A stretch of 64,000 bases of DNA from Halosimplex halobium (GCF_051414055.1 NZ_JBLKNX010000011.1:120459-184458), one strand, 5' to 3'; positions 32,033-41,109 are shown, numbered from the stretch's first letter. The notes: generated by a model from the letters alone, not told the origin. Numbers and translations are program-made.

Positions 32033-32820
32033 CCGACCACCCCCGTCTCGGCCAGCGCGTCGGCCAGTTCCTCGGCGCCCGCGACGGTCTCGCGCTCGCG
32101 CTCGACGGGCTCGACCGTCTCCATGCCGCCGACCTCCGTCGGCGAGGCGCCGATGCCGACCTCCTCGTCGTCGAGGCCGATGTCGGCGGCCGACAGTTCC
32201 AGCGGCTCGAACTCGGTCTCGGCGTAGAGCTTGCGGTGCAGGCCCGCGGGCCGGGGCTCGAACTCGCCGTAGGCGACCGCGACGACGACCGGGAGGTCCG
32301 CCGCGACGACCTCGTAGCCGCCCTCCACGTCGCGGCGGGCGACGAGTCGGTCCTCGTCGAACGCCGGTTCGAGCGCCTCGGCGTAGGTCACCTGCGCCCA
32401 CCCGAGGTGAGCGGCGATCCCAGGCGGGACCTGGCCGGTCGAAGAGTCGGTGGTCTCCTCGCCGCAGACGACCACGTCGGCGCCGAGCGACTCGGCGGCC
32501 GCGGCCAGCGTCAGGCTCGTCGGCCAGGTGTCGCTGCCGGCGAACGCGCGGTCGGTGATCAGCGCGGCGTCGTCACAGCCCACGGCGACGGCCTCCTCGA
32601 GCACGTCCGTCGCCGTCGGCGGCCCCATCGTCACGGCGACGACGGTGCCGCCCGCCGCGTCGCGCAACTGCAGCGCCGCCTCGAGCGCGTCGCGGTCCGG
32701 CGGGTTCAACACCGCCGGCGCACTCGCCCTGTCGAGGTGTCCCGTGTCGGGGTCGATCCGTACTTCGTCGTCGTCGGGCACCTGCTTGACGCCGACGACG
32801 ACGGTCGGGTCCGTCGTCAT
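32029..32820 (-). CDS. etfB: electron transfer flavoprotein beta subunit
   Basis: A 263-residue ETF beta subunit starting TTDPTVVVGVKQVPD, with CGEETTDSSTGQVPPGIAAHL and the region DVEGGYEVVAADLPVVVAVA. It forms the heterodimer with EtfA. It is the first enzyme gene of the operon etfB-etfA-fixC-fixX-sdhC-like and its ATG lies 22 bases after the stop of the small Cys-motif protein. Confidence 0.92.
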   Translation of the reverse strand: MTTDPTVVVGVKQVPDDDEVRIDPDTGHLDRASAPAVLNPPDRDALEAALQLRDAAGGTVVAVTMGPPTATDVLEEAVAVGCDDAALITDRAFAGSDTWPTSLTLAAAAESLGADVVVCGEETTDSSTGQVPPGIAAHLGWAQVTYAEALEPAFDEDRLVARRDVEGGYEVVAADLPVVVAVAYGEFEPRPAGLHRKLYAETEFEPLELSAADIGLDDEEVGIGASPTEVGGMETVEPVERERETVAGAEELADALAETGVVG

Positions 32821-32842
32821 GCGTTCGTCCTCCTGTGATAGG

Positions 32843-33049
32843 TCATCTGTTGTCGGGTCCGGTCGCTGGTGGTCGGCCGGTCGCGGGCGGGTCCGGTCGC
32901 TCCCGGCGTCGCGAACACCGCTCGATAGTCACCCGGTGTTCGACGCCCTGCTCGCGCCGGTGGGCGCGCTCCTCGGACAGCGCCGCCGCGACCGATGGGG
33001 CCTCGGCGGTGAACGAGCACGTCTCGCAGTCGACGCTGAACCGCGCCAT
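32843..33049 (-). CDS. small protein with CxxC motif, ETF operon leader
   Basis: A 68-residue protein starting MARFSVDCETCSFTAEAP, with one CxxC and a later Cys in TIERCSRRR; the C-terminal half is basic and Pro-rich. It lies between the wHTH regulator and etfB on the same strand (gaps of 8 and 22 bases), so it is probably in the ETF operon. It may be a small zinc protein that partners with the regulator. No family known to me. Confidence 0.6.
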   Translation of the reverse strand: MARFSVDCETCSFTAEAPSVAAALSEERAHRREQGVEHRVTIERCSRRRERPDPPATGRPPATGPDNR

Positions 33050-33057
33050 GGCCCCGG

Positions 33058-33417
33058 TCAGTCGCTCCCGACCGCCGAGCTCGGCGGCTCGACGACCCCG
33101 TCGAACGCGGCCGGCTTCGACGACTCCCCGGCGAACTCGACGGCGAAGCCGTCCTCACCCATCGTGACCACGGCCCCGTCGAAGTTCAGCTCGTAGACGT
33201 TCTTCGGCCGGCAGTCTTCCGGTAGCCGGTTTTTTTCGGCCACGAGCTCCGCCTCCTGGAGCCGGTTGACCTTCCGGTAGGCCGTCGACAGCGGGATGTC
33301 GCACTCCTCGGACAGCTCCGGGATGGTCTTGGCCTCCTCCCGCACCGCGTCGAGGATCGTCTTGCAGTCCTCGTCGCCCACCGCGTCCAGGAACGCCCGG
33401 TCTCTGGTTGTGTCCAT
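33058..33417 (-). CDS. winged-helix regulator of the ETF operon
   Basis: A 119-residue regulator with AVGDEDCKTILDAVREEAKTI (helix 1), PELSEECDIPLSTAYRKVNRLQEAELVAEK (HTH) and a C-terminal beta part NVYELNFDGAVVTMGEDGFAVEF. Three cysteines occur (DEDC, EEC, EDC). As first gene before the ETF unit it is the likely local regulator. The ATG was chosen because the wHTH begins there; palindromic CTAGT-type sequences lie upstream (33466-33514). Confidence 0.72.
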   Translation of the reverse strand: MDTTRDRAFLDAVGDEDCKTILDAVREEAKTIPELSEECDIPLSTAYRKVNRLQEAELVAEKNRLPEDCRPKNVYELNFDGAVVTMGEDGFAVEFAGESSKPAAFDGVVEPPSSAVGSD

Positions 33418-33500
33418 CTGTACCCGATCCTTCTCCCCCTGCGGCCATAGCCGACGGAGCTATCTGACTAGTACTGTCCGCCCGAAAGGTTTCCGTAGAA

Positions 33501-33514
33501 GCTAGTCAACTAGC
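33501..33514. promoter_or_regulatory. inverted repeat GCTAGT-CA-ACTAGC
   Basis: A perfect 6-base inverted repeat with a 2-base spacer overlaps the stop of the Bat-like gene, about 85 bases upstream of the wHTH regulator. A related GACTAGTAC lies at 33466-33474. It may be the operator of the regulator-ETF operon. Confidence 0.4.
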
Positions 33515-36494
33515 CTTCGATTCGTGTCACGTCGGCCAGCGGCGCGTCCTCGGCCTCGACCAGGAGTTCGAGGACCTTCCTGGTGCCCTCGCGGACGTGG
33601 CGGTAGAAGGTGGGCGAGGCGATCCCGAGCACGTCGGCCAGTTCCTCGCCGGTTGAGTTGCGGGGGGAGGCGAAGTAGCCGGCGTGGTAGGCGAGTGCGA
33701 GCGCCTCGCGCTGGCGGTCGGTCAGCCGCTCGGCGACGGCGCTGCGGGTCAACTCGACGGTCCGCACGTCGCGGTCGCGGGTTCGCTTGGCGACGAAGAC
33801 GGTGTCCTCGCCGGCGGCCTCGACGGCGGTGATCAGCGCCTCCACGTCCGAGCGGGGCGCCGTCTCGCAGCGGACCGTCGCCACCTCGCCGGTCGTCTCG
33901 AACTCTCGGACGGTCGCGCCGCGCTCGACCAGCGCGGCCACGGGGTCGGCGCCGCCGGTCACCTCGACGACGCCGGTCTCGCCGTGGGCCTCGACCACCC
34001 GGGTCCCGACAACGGCGTCGCGCTCGGCGAGCCGGTCGGCGACCGCCCCCGGGCGGGCGCCGTCGACGGCGACGTAACAGACGTACGACCCCTCGGCGGC
34101 GGGCGCGACGCCGTTCAGCGAGAGCCGACAGCCCAGCTCGCCCGCGACGCTCGCGGCCGGCGAGTCGCGGGTGCCGACCTCGAACTCCAGCTCGACGACG
34201 GTGTCGGTGTGGAGCAGCTGCCGGTTCTCGGCGGCGTTGATTGCGTGGCCGACCCGCTCGCCGAGTTCGCCCAGTAGCCCCCGCTCGTACTCGTCGAAGG
34301 CGTCGGGCCGCGCCGAGTAGACGGTGACGACCCCGAGCACGGAGTCGCCGTAGACGACCGGCACCACCGCCTGCGACTGGAAGCCGCGAGCCAGCGCGCG
34401 CTCGCGGCGCGGGCCCGCATCCGGAGCCGTCGTCAGATCGCGGACCGCCTGCACTTCACCGTCGGCGACCGCGCGGCGGTAGAGGTCCTCCTCCGGCTCG
34501 CCTCCGGTTCCCTCGCTCCCGTGCCCGTCGAGCGCGAGGTCGAGCCCCTCGACGAACTCGTCGTCGACGCCGGCCCACTCGCGGGGCGTGATCTCGTCGG
34601 CGGCCGCGTTGTACTCGCCGACCCACGCCGCGAGGTACGTCTCCGAGGCGGTCAGCTGCTCGCAGACGCCCCGGTCGACGGCCTCCCGGGTGTCCGCCCG
34701 CGCCAGCTCGCGGTTGATCGGCCGCAGGCTCTCGATGATCTGTTTGATCCGGCGCAGGGAGTTGCGCTGGCTGCGCAGCTCACGCTCGCGTCGCTTCTGG
34801 TCGGTGATATCGTCGTTGACGGCGACGAACCGCTCGATCTCTCCGTCGTCGTCGACGATGGGTGCGATGGTCTGGTTGACGACGTAGGGCTCGCCGGACT
34901 TGCGGCGGTTGCGCACCTCGCCGGTCCACACCTCGCCGTCGCGGATCGTCTCCCAGAGGTCGGCGAAAAAGTCGGCGTCGTGCTCGCCGGAGTTGAGAAG
35001 CGAGGGTTCGGCGCCGACCGCCTCCTCGGCGCTGTAGCCGGTGACCCGCTCGAAGGTCGGGTTGACGTACTCGATGGTGCCGTCGGTGTCGGTGACGTAG
35101 ACGGAGTGGCCGGCCTGCTCGACGGCCTGCCGGAAGGTGCGCAGGTCCTCCTCGGCGCGCTTGCGGGCCACCAGCGCGCCCAGGTCGGCCGCCACGTCGG
35201 TGACCGCCTCGACCAGTTCCTCGTCGGCGGCCCGCCGCTCCCGGAGGAAGAACGTCAGCACCGCGACGACGCCGTCGTCGGTCTCGATGGGGACGCCCAG
35301 CGCCGCCTGCAGGCCGACTTCCTCGGCGGTCCCGGTCCGGTGGAACGTCGGCTCCGGGACCGCCGAGGCGTCCGGGATCCACTCGGCCGACTCGCTCGCC
35401 CAGACCCGTCCGGGCAGCCCCTCACCGGCGTCGAAGGTCACGTCGCGGCTGGCCGCCAGGAACGGCTCCAGCCGCTCGGACGCGGCGTGGCCGACGAGGT
35501 GTTCGAGGCGCTCGCCGTCGGCGGCAGGTACCCACGCCTCGCCGTAGGCCCACTGCGTGCGCGCACAGACGGCTTCGAGGGTCGTCTCGACCCCCTCGCG
35601 GAAGCCGTCGGCGTCGGCGATGGCGTGGTTGACCGTCGCCAGCAGGTCGCGCTCGTCGGCCAGCCGCTTGCGGTCGGTCCGGTCGCGCAGCCGCAGGTCG
35701 TACCCCGTAACCCGCCCGTCGGCGTCCCGGCGGGCCGCGACCGCGACGTGCGCCCAGAAGTCGCTCCCGTCGCGGCGCAGTCGCCACCCCTCGGTCTCGA
35801 CTGCGCCCTCGGTCCGCGCGCGGTCGAGCGTCTCCGCGGGGTCGGCCGCGGCGTCGTCGGGGTACAGAAGCGACAGGTCCGCGCCGACGGCCTCGGCGGC
35901 CGACCAGCCGGTCACCGCCTCGGCGCCGCCGCTCCAGGCGGTGATCCGCCCGTCGGCGTCGAGCGCGATTCGGGCGGTGTCGTCGGCCAGCGCATTTCGC
36001 CCGGTGTCACCCGCCGACGGGTCGTCTTCCGGCACGTCGTCCCCGGCGCCCCTGACCGACGTGTCGGGTGTGGCGTCGCCGCCCGATGCGGCCGGCGCCG
36101 TCCGCTCGCCCCGCGTGAGCGTCACGACGACCCGCCCGCCGTCGGCGGGGCTGACCGTCGCGGCGACGCCAGCGTCGACCCCCTCGGCGCTCTCCGACCC
36201 ACGCCACGCGACCCGCCGCTCCGCGCCGCCGTCGGCGGCCGCCGCGACCGCGTCGACCGCACGGTCGGGCAGGACCGACTCGGCGGCGCTCCCGGCGAGG
36301 GCGGCGGGTTCGCGCCCGAGATATCGCCCGGCGCGGTCGTTGGCGAACGCGATCCGCCCGTCGTCGACGACGAGCACGCCGGCCGCTGTCGCGCCGGCGA
36401 CGGCCGCCAGCGTCTCGCCCGCCTCCGCGCCGTCGACCGCGTACCCGCGCCGGTCCCGTTCACCCGTCTCCGGTCGCGTTCTGTTGCCCGTCAC
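33510..36494 (-). CDS. multi-domain PAS/GAF bacterio-opsin-activator-like regulator
   Basis: A 994-residue one-component regulator. From the N-terminus: a PAS-like domain (about 25-110), an acidic linker, a second PAS (about 170-285, RITAWSGGAEAVTGWS), a GAF domain (about 290-450), a PAS/PAC (about 455-580, YVTDTDGTIEYVNPTFERVTG), a second GAF (about 600-745), the Bat N-terminal domain (about 755-905) and an HTH_10 domain (about 930-985, LTDRQREALALAYHAGYF). It has no transmembrane helix. It would sense a cytoplasmic ligand, redox state or light through PAS/GAF cofactors and act on DNA. Its target is not clear. Confidence 0.87.
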   Translation of the reverse strand: MTGNRTRPETGERDRRGYAVDGAEAGETLAAVAGATAAGVLVVDDGRIAFANDRAGRYLGREPAALAGSAAESVLPDRAVDAVAAAADGGAERRVAWRGSESAEGVDAGVAATVSPADGGRVVVTLTRGERTAPAASGGDATPDTSVRGAGDDVPEDDPSAGDTGRNALADDTARIALDADGRITAWSGGAEAVTGWSAAEAVGADLSLLYPDDAAADPAETLDRARTEGAVETEGWRLRRDGSDFWAHVAVAARRDADGRVTGYDLRLRDRTDRKRLADERDLLATVNHAIADADGFREGVETTLEAVCARTQWAYGEAWVPAADGERLEHLVGHAASERLEPFLAASRDVTFDAGEGLPGRVWASESAEWIPDASAVPEPTFHRTGTAEEVGLQAALGVPIETDDGVVAVLTFFLRERRAADEELVEAVTDVAADLGALVARKRAEEDLRTFRQAVEQAGHSVYVTDTDGTIEYVNPTFERVTGYSAEEAVGAEPSLLNSGEHDADFFADLWETIRDGEVWTGEVRNRRKSGEPYVVNQTIAPIVDDDGEIERFVAVNDDITDQKRRERELRSQRNSLRRIKQIIESLRPINRELARADTREAVDRGVCEQLTASETYLAAWVGEYNAAADEITPREWAGVDDEFVEGLDLALDGHGSEGTGGEPEEDLYRRAVADGEVQAVRDLTTAPDAGPRRERALARGFQSQAVVPVVYGDSVLGVVTVYSARPDAFDEYERGLLGELGERVGHAINAAENRQLLHTDTVVELEFEVGTRDSPAASVAGELGCRLSLNGVAPAAEGSYVCYVAVDGARPGAVADRLAERDAVVGTRVVEAHGETGVVEVTGGADPVAALVERGATVREFETTGEVATVRCETAPRSDVEALITAVEAAGEDTVFVAKRTRDRDVRTVELTRSAVAERLTDRQREALALAYHAGYFASPRNSTGEELADVLGIASPTFYRHVREGTRKVLELLVEAEDAPLADVTRIEG

Positions 36495-36662
36495 GTCGGG
36501 AACCTACGTCGCGAGCGCGCAAAAGGGTATTCCACGGGGCCGGGGTGTCGGTTCCGCGAGTTCGACCGGCCGGACCGCTCGCCGGTCCGGCGTTCTCAGC
36601 GAGCTGTAACTACCGAAACGAAGGTACGCGGGTGTGCGGTAGCATCCAGCAGGGCAAGTCCG

Positions 36663-36971
36663 ATGACACACCATCCCGACCACGAGATCGAGTTGTACCG
36701 CGACGACGGGGTCTACCGGGTCTTCGTCGACCTGCCGGGGTTCGACCCGGGGGACATCGACGTGACGTGGGTCAACAACCGGCTGACCGTCTCGGCGCGG
36801 CGAACGGGCGGGCCGGGGAGTTCGCGCGTGTTCGACCACGAGGTGAACGTCCCGCGGGCAGTGGACACCGACGGCATCACCGCGACTTACCGGGACGGCG
36901 TCCTCGACGTGGAACTCCCGGTCGCAGGAGAGGAGGAGCCGCCCGGCCGCCGGATCGAGATCGAGGAGTAG
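36663..36971 (+). CDS. Hsp20/alpha-crystallin-family small heat-shock protein
   Basis: A 102-residue protein consisting of the alpha-crystallin domain with almost no N-terminal arm: YRVFVDLPGFDPGDIDVTW, NNRLTVSARR, then the end DGVLDVELPV. The short length means that large oligomers are less likely than for full sHsps. It holds unfolding proteins for refolding. The start is the ATG before THHPDHEIELYR. Confidence 0.85.
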   Translation: MTHHPDHEIELYRDDGVYRVFVDLPGFDPGDIDVTWVNNRLTVSARRTGGPGSSRVFDHEVNVPRAVDTDGITATYRDGVLDVELPVAGEEEPPGRRIEIEE

Positions 36972-37062
36972 CGGCGGCCGACGGGGAACGGAGAGGGAAC
37001 CACGGCGCAACCGTCACCGATTCTCGGCGCCGTCGCCGACGTTCGCGGTTCGTGCCCCCGGG

Positions 37063-37755
37063 TCAGACGACGGTGAACTGGTCGGCGACCTTCGTCTCGA
37101 CGGTCTCTTCGTCGGCCTCGACGGTGACCTCGTAGCGGTAGGTCCCGCGTTCGGTCTCGGGGCTGGTGGCGATCTTCGTCCCCCAGGTGTCGGTCGAGTA
37201 GGCCTCGTGGTCGCCCTCCCAGTTCAGCTCCAGCGGGCCGTACTCGGCGTCGGGGAACTCGACGCGGACGGCGTCGACGGCGTCGTCGCCCAGCGGCTCG
37301 CCCGTCTCCGGGTCGTAGAGAGCGACGTGGAGACCGACCTCCATCCCGGCGGCGAACCGACCGAGGCTGGCACAGGAGGTGGTCGTCGGCGGCGGCGTCG
37401 GGGTCGGGGTGGGAGTCGGCGTCGGGGTCTCCTCGGCGGTCCCGTCGGGGGCGGCGGTCCCGTTGTCGTCGCCGGGGTCGGACGGGGTGGCCGGGCCGAC
37501 GGGCTCGTCGGTGGTGGTCGTCTCGGTCGTGACCGTCGGCGTGTCGGTGTCGTCGTCGCCGGTGCCGGGGTCGGTGATGTACTGACAACCGGAGACACTC
37601 GCGGTGGCCCAGGTCGCCGCGCCGGCCGCCATGAGCCGCCGCCTCGTCACTCGCCCGTCGCTCGACCCCGACCGTTCGTCCTCGCCAGGCGGTTCGGGCT
37701 CGCCCTGTTCGCCCGCGCGGTCGCCGCGGTCGACGCCGGAGGTGTCGTCAGCCAT
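37063..37755 (-). CDS. Tat lipoprotein with one Cys-bearing beta domain
   Basis: A 230-residue lipoprotein: acidic leader, twin-arginine signal TRRRLMAAGAATWATASVSGC, a long Thr/Pro-rich linker, then a roughly 105-residue beta domain with CASLGRFAAGMEVGLHVALYDPETGEPL and GTYRYEVTVEAD. The domain is shared with the divergent lipoprotein at 37861, which has two copies. Probably anchored outside the membrane. No known enzyme family; the domain looks like an Ig-type or binding module. Confidence 0.75.
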   Translation of the reverse strand: MADDTSGVDRGDRAGEQGEPEPPGEDERSGSSDGRVTRRRLMAAGAATWATASVSGCQYITDPGTGDDDTDTPTVTTETTTTDEPVGPATPSDPGDDNGTAAPDGTAEETPTPTPTPTPTPPPTTTSCASLGRFAAGMEVGLHVALYDPETGEPLGDDAVDAVRVEFPDAEYGPLELNWEGDHEAYSTDTWGTKIATSPETERGTYRYEVTVEADEETVETKVADQFTVV

Positions 37756-37860
37756 CTCGCTAGGGTCTTCGGCGAGTTTCGGATAAAACGGACGCCGTCT
37801 CTCCCAGAGAGTTAGAACTTCGGGGAGGGTTTTGTCGCCACCTCCGGGAGTTGTGTGTGT

Positions 37861-38883
37861 ATGAGCCGCGACAGCAGCTACTCGACCGACCAGGAATCGT
37901 CCACCGGCGCGGACGAGCCCGACGACGGGGCGACCCGCCGTCGCGTGCTCGCCGGCGGGGCCGCCAGCTGGGCTACCGTCGCGCTCGCCGGCTGTCCCGG
38001 CGGCGACGGCGACACCGACACCCCGGAGCCGGCGGCCACCGACACGGCGACGGAGACGCCGACCGACACGCCGACGGCGACGCCCGAACCCGAGCCGGAG
38101 AACTACGTCGTGACCGCCGAGACCGGCACCGGGGAAGTCCCCGAAGGCGCGGCGTTCGCGTCGGCGTGCTCGGCGACCCGGCGGTTCGTGCCCGGCATGC
38201 TGGCGGTGTTCTACGTCGGCATCTACGACCCCGAGACGGGCGACCAGCTCACCGACGAGGACCTCGACAGCGTCGTCGTCAACGTCGACGGCGGCCCCGA
38301 GGTCGAGCTGGGCTGGGCCGGCGACGACGAGGAGAACCCCGCCCAGGAGTGGAGCGGCTCCTGGGAGCTCCCGGAGGACATCTCGACGGGCACCTACGCC
38401 TACACGGTGGAGGTCACGGACGGCGACGCGAACTTCCGGGCCGTGGGCATCCTCGAGGACGCAATCGAGGTCATCGAGTACTCCAACCCGACCAACTACG
38501 TCGTCACGACCGAGACGTTCTGGAACGGCGCGCCCGTGGAGTCGGCCAACGGCTTCGTCGGCGGGTGCGCGCCCGAGCGGCAGTTCAGCCCGGAGATGGA
38601 CGTGACCTTCTCGGTCGGCATCTACGACGGGTCCAGCGGGGATCTGGTCGGCGGCGACGCGTTCGACTCGGTCACGGTGGAGTCGACCGACGGCGCCTTC
38701 GACCCGGTCGAGCTGTCCTGGCAGGAGGGCGGCGAGGAGTCGACCGCCCAGTGGACCGGCACGCTGGAGACCGAGACGCTCGACCCCGGCAGTTACGGGT
38801 ACGAGGTGGTCGTCACCGACGGCGAGGCGAACTTCTACGACGTGGGGATCGCCTCGAGCCAGTTCACGATCATCGAAGTGTAG
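37861..38883 (+). CDS. Tat lipoprotein with two copies of the same beta domain
   Basis: A 340-residue lipoprotein: twin-arginine signal TRRRVLAGGAASWATVALAGC, Thr/Pro-rich linker and two related domains (about 85-205 and 210-340). Each has a Cys followed by RRF or RQF, then VGIYD, an acidic loop, and a strand ending YxYTVEV or YGYEVVV. The single-domain relative is the divergent gene at 37063. The start ATG follows a GTGTGTGT stretch. Probably a surface-exposed binding or adhesion protein. Confidence 0.75.
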   Translation: MSRDSSYSTDQESSTGADEPDDGATRRRVLAGGAASWATVALAGCPGGDGDTDTPEPAATDTATETPTDTPTATPEPEPENYVVTAETGTGEVPEGAAFASACSATRRFVPGMLAVFYVGIYDPETGDQLTDEDLDSVVVNVDGGPEVELGWAGDDEENPAQEWSGSWELPEDISTGTYAYTVEVTDGDANFRAVGILEDAIEVIEYSNPTNYVVTTETFWNGAPVESANGFVGGCAPERQFSPEMDVTFSVGIYDGSSGDLVGGDAFDSVTVESTDGAFDPVELSWQEGGEESTAQWTGTLETETLDPGSYGYEVVVTDGEANFYDVGIASSQFTIIEV

Positions 38884-38907
38884 CGACCACTCTCCCCCCG
38901 CACATCA

Positions 38908-39447
38908 ATGAGCCACTCAGACGACACGCGACCCGAGGAACCGACCGGCGACGACCCCGAGGAGTCCACGGTCGAGGACGACGGCGTCGAGCGCCTGGAG
39001 TTCGCCGACGCCGTCTACATCGACGCCGAGCCCGACGAGCTGTGGGCGTGCCTGTCGGACCCGGAGACGCTCACGGAGTGTGTGCCCGGTGCCGAGGCCA
39101 TCGAGCGGCTCTCGGAGCGGCGCTACTCGGTGGATATCACGCGGGGGGTGAGCCGGCTCACCGTCTCGCTGTCCGGCGAGGCCGAGTTCGTCGAGATGGA
39201 CCCGCCGGACCACGTCGTCACGAGCGCGAGCGCGTTCGACTCGACGACCGGCAGCGAGTTCGACGTGCTCGCCGCCATGGAGATCCAGGACGGCGACCGC
39301 CACGCCTCGAAGCTGGCCTACACCGCCGAGGTGACCTACAGCGGCGGGGCCGCCACGCTCAACCCGTCGGTGCTGCGCCCCATCGTCGAGCGCGACATCG
39401 ACACCTACTTCGCCAACCTCACGGCGGCCATCGAGGACGCGGACTGA
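38908..39447 (+). CDS. CoxG/SRPBCC-fold lipid- or ligand-binding protein
   Basis: A 179-residue protein with an acidic leader and a START/SRPBCC fold: VYIDAEPDELWACLSDPETLTECVPGAEAIERL resembles carbon-monoxide dehydrogenase subunit G. The C-terminal helix is DIDTYFANLTAAIED. The usual CoxG proteins help molybdopterin enzymes attach to membranes or maintain cofactors; no such dehydrogenase is nearby. It may bind a hydrophobic molecule. It starts 25 bases after the lipoprotein stop and may be cotranscribed. Confidence 0.72.
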   Translation: MSHSDDTRPEEPTGDDPEESTVEDDGVERLEFADAVYIDAEPDELWACLSDPETLTECVPGAEAIERLSERRYSVDITRGVSRLTVSLSGEAEFVEMDPPDHVVTSASAFDSTTGSEFDVLAAMEIQDGDRHASKLAYTAEVTYSGGAATLNPSVLRPIVERDIDTYFANLTAAIEDAD

Positions 39448-39473
39448 CCCGGAGCGCCGTCGTCGCGGGCGGT

Positions 39474-40046
39474 TCACCACAGGCCCCTGTGGCTCGTGAG
39501 CACGAACCCCGGCGGGTCCTCGGCGTCGCCGTCGCCGAACAGCTCCGCGAGGAACGACAGCGAGTAAGTGTAGCCGGCGATCTCGACCGGCCGCCGCTCG
39601 GGCGGCTCGTCGAACCGTTCGGCGTAGCGCTCGACCGTGTCGCGGTTCACTTGCAGGCCGTACCGGCGCCGCAGCAGCCGCTCGCAGGCGGTCGGGGACC
39701 GCTCCGCGGCGTGGAACCGACACAGGTCGACGACGGGCTTCGCGTAGTCGCAGTCGGGGTAGAACAGCCCCGAGAGGTCCCCCTGGTAGGAGCGCCCGCA
39801 GGCCGTACACTCGTACTGCTGGACCGCGACGCCCACGTCCTCGATCCCCTCGTCGGTGACCAGCCGCGCGACCGTCTTGGGCTCGCGCTGGGAGCCGTTC
39901 TTCCGGCGCTCGGTCGACTCACAGTTCGGACACGGCCGCGGGTCGCCGGCCCGGTCCCCCGCGTAGCCCCGCAGCTCCTCGTGGATCGCGTTGACGAACA
40001 GCGGCGAGACGACCGGGTCCGGCGCCTTCTCCGTCGGGCCGCGCAT
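39474..40046 (-). CDS. zinc-ribbon/HTH protein resembling the N-terminus of a transposase
   Basis: A 190-residue protein with CPNCESTERRKNGSQ, then YECTACGRSYQGD forming a four-Cys zinc ribbon, followed by an HTH (AERSPTACERLLRRRYGLQVNRDTVERYAERF). This order is that of N-terminal domains of IS-type transposases, but the DDE catalytic part is missing; the C-terminus instead is AGYTYSLSFLAELFGDGD. It may be a domesticated DNA-binding protein or a truncated element. No terminal repeats were found around it. Confidence 0.6.
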   Translation of the reverse strand: MRGPTEKAPDPVVSPLFVNAIHEELRGYAGDRAGDPRPCPNCESTERRKNGSQREPKTVARLVTDEGIEDVGVAVQQYECTACGRSYQGDLSGLFYPDCDYAKPVVDLCRFHAAERSPTACERLLRRRYGLQVNRDTVERYAERFDEPPERRPVEIAGYTYSLSFLAELFGDGDAEDPPGFVLTSHRGLW

Positions 40047-40316
40047 ACCTCGACCGAGGGCCGAGTCCGGCAAAACCGTCACGTCAGTTTTCGCTCGCTG
40101 GGATCACGTCCTCGGTGCCGGAACTCCGGACGACCCTCGGACCGCGACAGGCCGAGGAGGTGTGTCCCGGGCCTCAGCAACCGCGTCCGCCGGTCGATCG
40201 GAGACGAGCGCGTGGCGGATAGCGGGCGCCGCCGGGTCGCTCCGCGGGGGACCCGACGGACTGGACGTGGTGACCGATAACGATACACATTAGGAGCGAG
40301 GCGGGAAACCCCGGGT

Positions 40317-40973
40317 ATGGGATCGGAAACGCCGGAAGACGTGTTCGACGAGGTCACCGGACGGGACTCGAGTTCGATCTTCAAGCCGAAAGTGACGGCG
40401 CTGGTCGTGAGCAACAGCGAACGGAAGGGGCCGAACCTCATGACGGCCTCGTGGTGGATGACGGCGGGGTACAAGCCGTTCCGGTACCTGCTGGCGGTCA
40501 GTAACAAGACGTACACCCACGAGATCATCGAGGAGAACCCCGAGTTCGTGATGGCGGCCCCCTCAGTCGAGATGGTCGACGCGCTGACCCTCTCGGGGAA
40601 GGTCAGCGGCCGCGACATCGACAAGATCGAACACCTCGGGCTGGAGACGGTCCCCGGGAGCGACGTCGACGTGCCGCTGTTGAAAAACGCCACCGGTAAC
40701 GTCGAACTCTCCGTGCTCGACTCCTTCGAGTTCGAGGGGATCACCTACTACTTCGGCGACGTCGAAAACGCCTACGTCACGCCGGACGGCCTGGACGGGC
40801 GCATCCTCTCGCCGGACGCCGACGTGCTCGCGTACATGGGCAGCGACTGGGGCGAGGAGGAGACCCGGACGAAGTACCGCTACTACGCGAACCTGACCGC
40901 GGAGGCGATAGAGCGGTTCCCCGGCGACGAGGTGGTCGAGTCGCTCCCCGAGGACCTGCAAGAGGAGTTCTAG
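40317..40973 (+). CDS. flavin reductase-family (flavoredoxin-like) protein
   Basis: A 218-residue FMN-binding split-barrel protein: KPKVTALVVSNSERKGPNLMTASW, then PFRYLLAVSNKTYTHEIIEENPEF and SGKVSGRDIDKIEH. Members reduce or carry flavin for oxygenases or act as flavoredoxins. An ACACATTAGG box lies about 25-35 bases before the start. Its partner is not identified; it lies upstream of the ABC transporter cluster but is separated by about 200 bases. Confidence 0.78.
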   Translation: MGSETPEDVFDEVTGRDSSSIFKPKVTALVVSNSERKGPNLMTASWWMTAGYKPFRYLLAVSNKTYTHEIIEENPEFVMAAPSVEMVDALTLSGKVSGRDIDKIEHLGLETVPGSDVDVPLLKNATGNVELSVLDSFEFEGITYYFGDVENAYVTPDGLDGRILSPDADVLAYMGSDWGEEETRTKYRYYANLTAEAIERFPGDEVVESLPEDLQEEF

Positions 40974-41029
40974 ACGCTCACCGCCTCGCGGTCGAGCGTC
41001 TGATGGGCAGTGGGAGTCGTCCCACGCGG

Positions 41030-41109
41030 ATTTCACATCAACATTCGACCACCAATATCACGTTATCGTTCTAACCTACCGGTCCCGTATTTCACGTCAA
41101 CGTTCGACC
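41030..41109. repeat. two 21-base imperfect direct repeats upstream of the ABC operon
   Basis: Two copies of a 21-base element lie at 41030-41050 and 41089-41109, 59 bases apart, differing at two positions; both contain ATTTCAC and TTCGACC. A CTGATGGG (41000-41007) and CCCATCAG (41118-41125) inverted repeat flanks them. It may be regulatory or a small mobile remnant. Confidence 0.5.

Noticed and set aside
34521..36971. Very long plus-strand frame opposite the Bat-like regulator
   Set aside because: It is an antisense frame typical of high-GC DNA. Only its last 102 codons, in the Hsp20 region, are real.
39474..40046. A complete insertion sequence
   Set aside because: There is no catalytic domain, no terminal inverted repeat and no target duplication.
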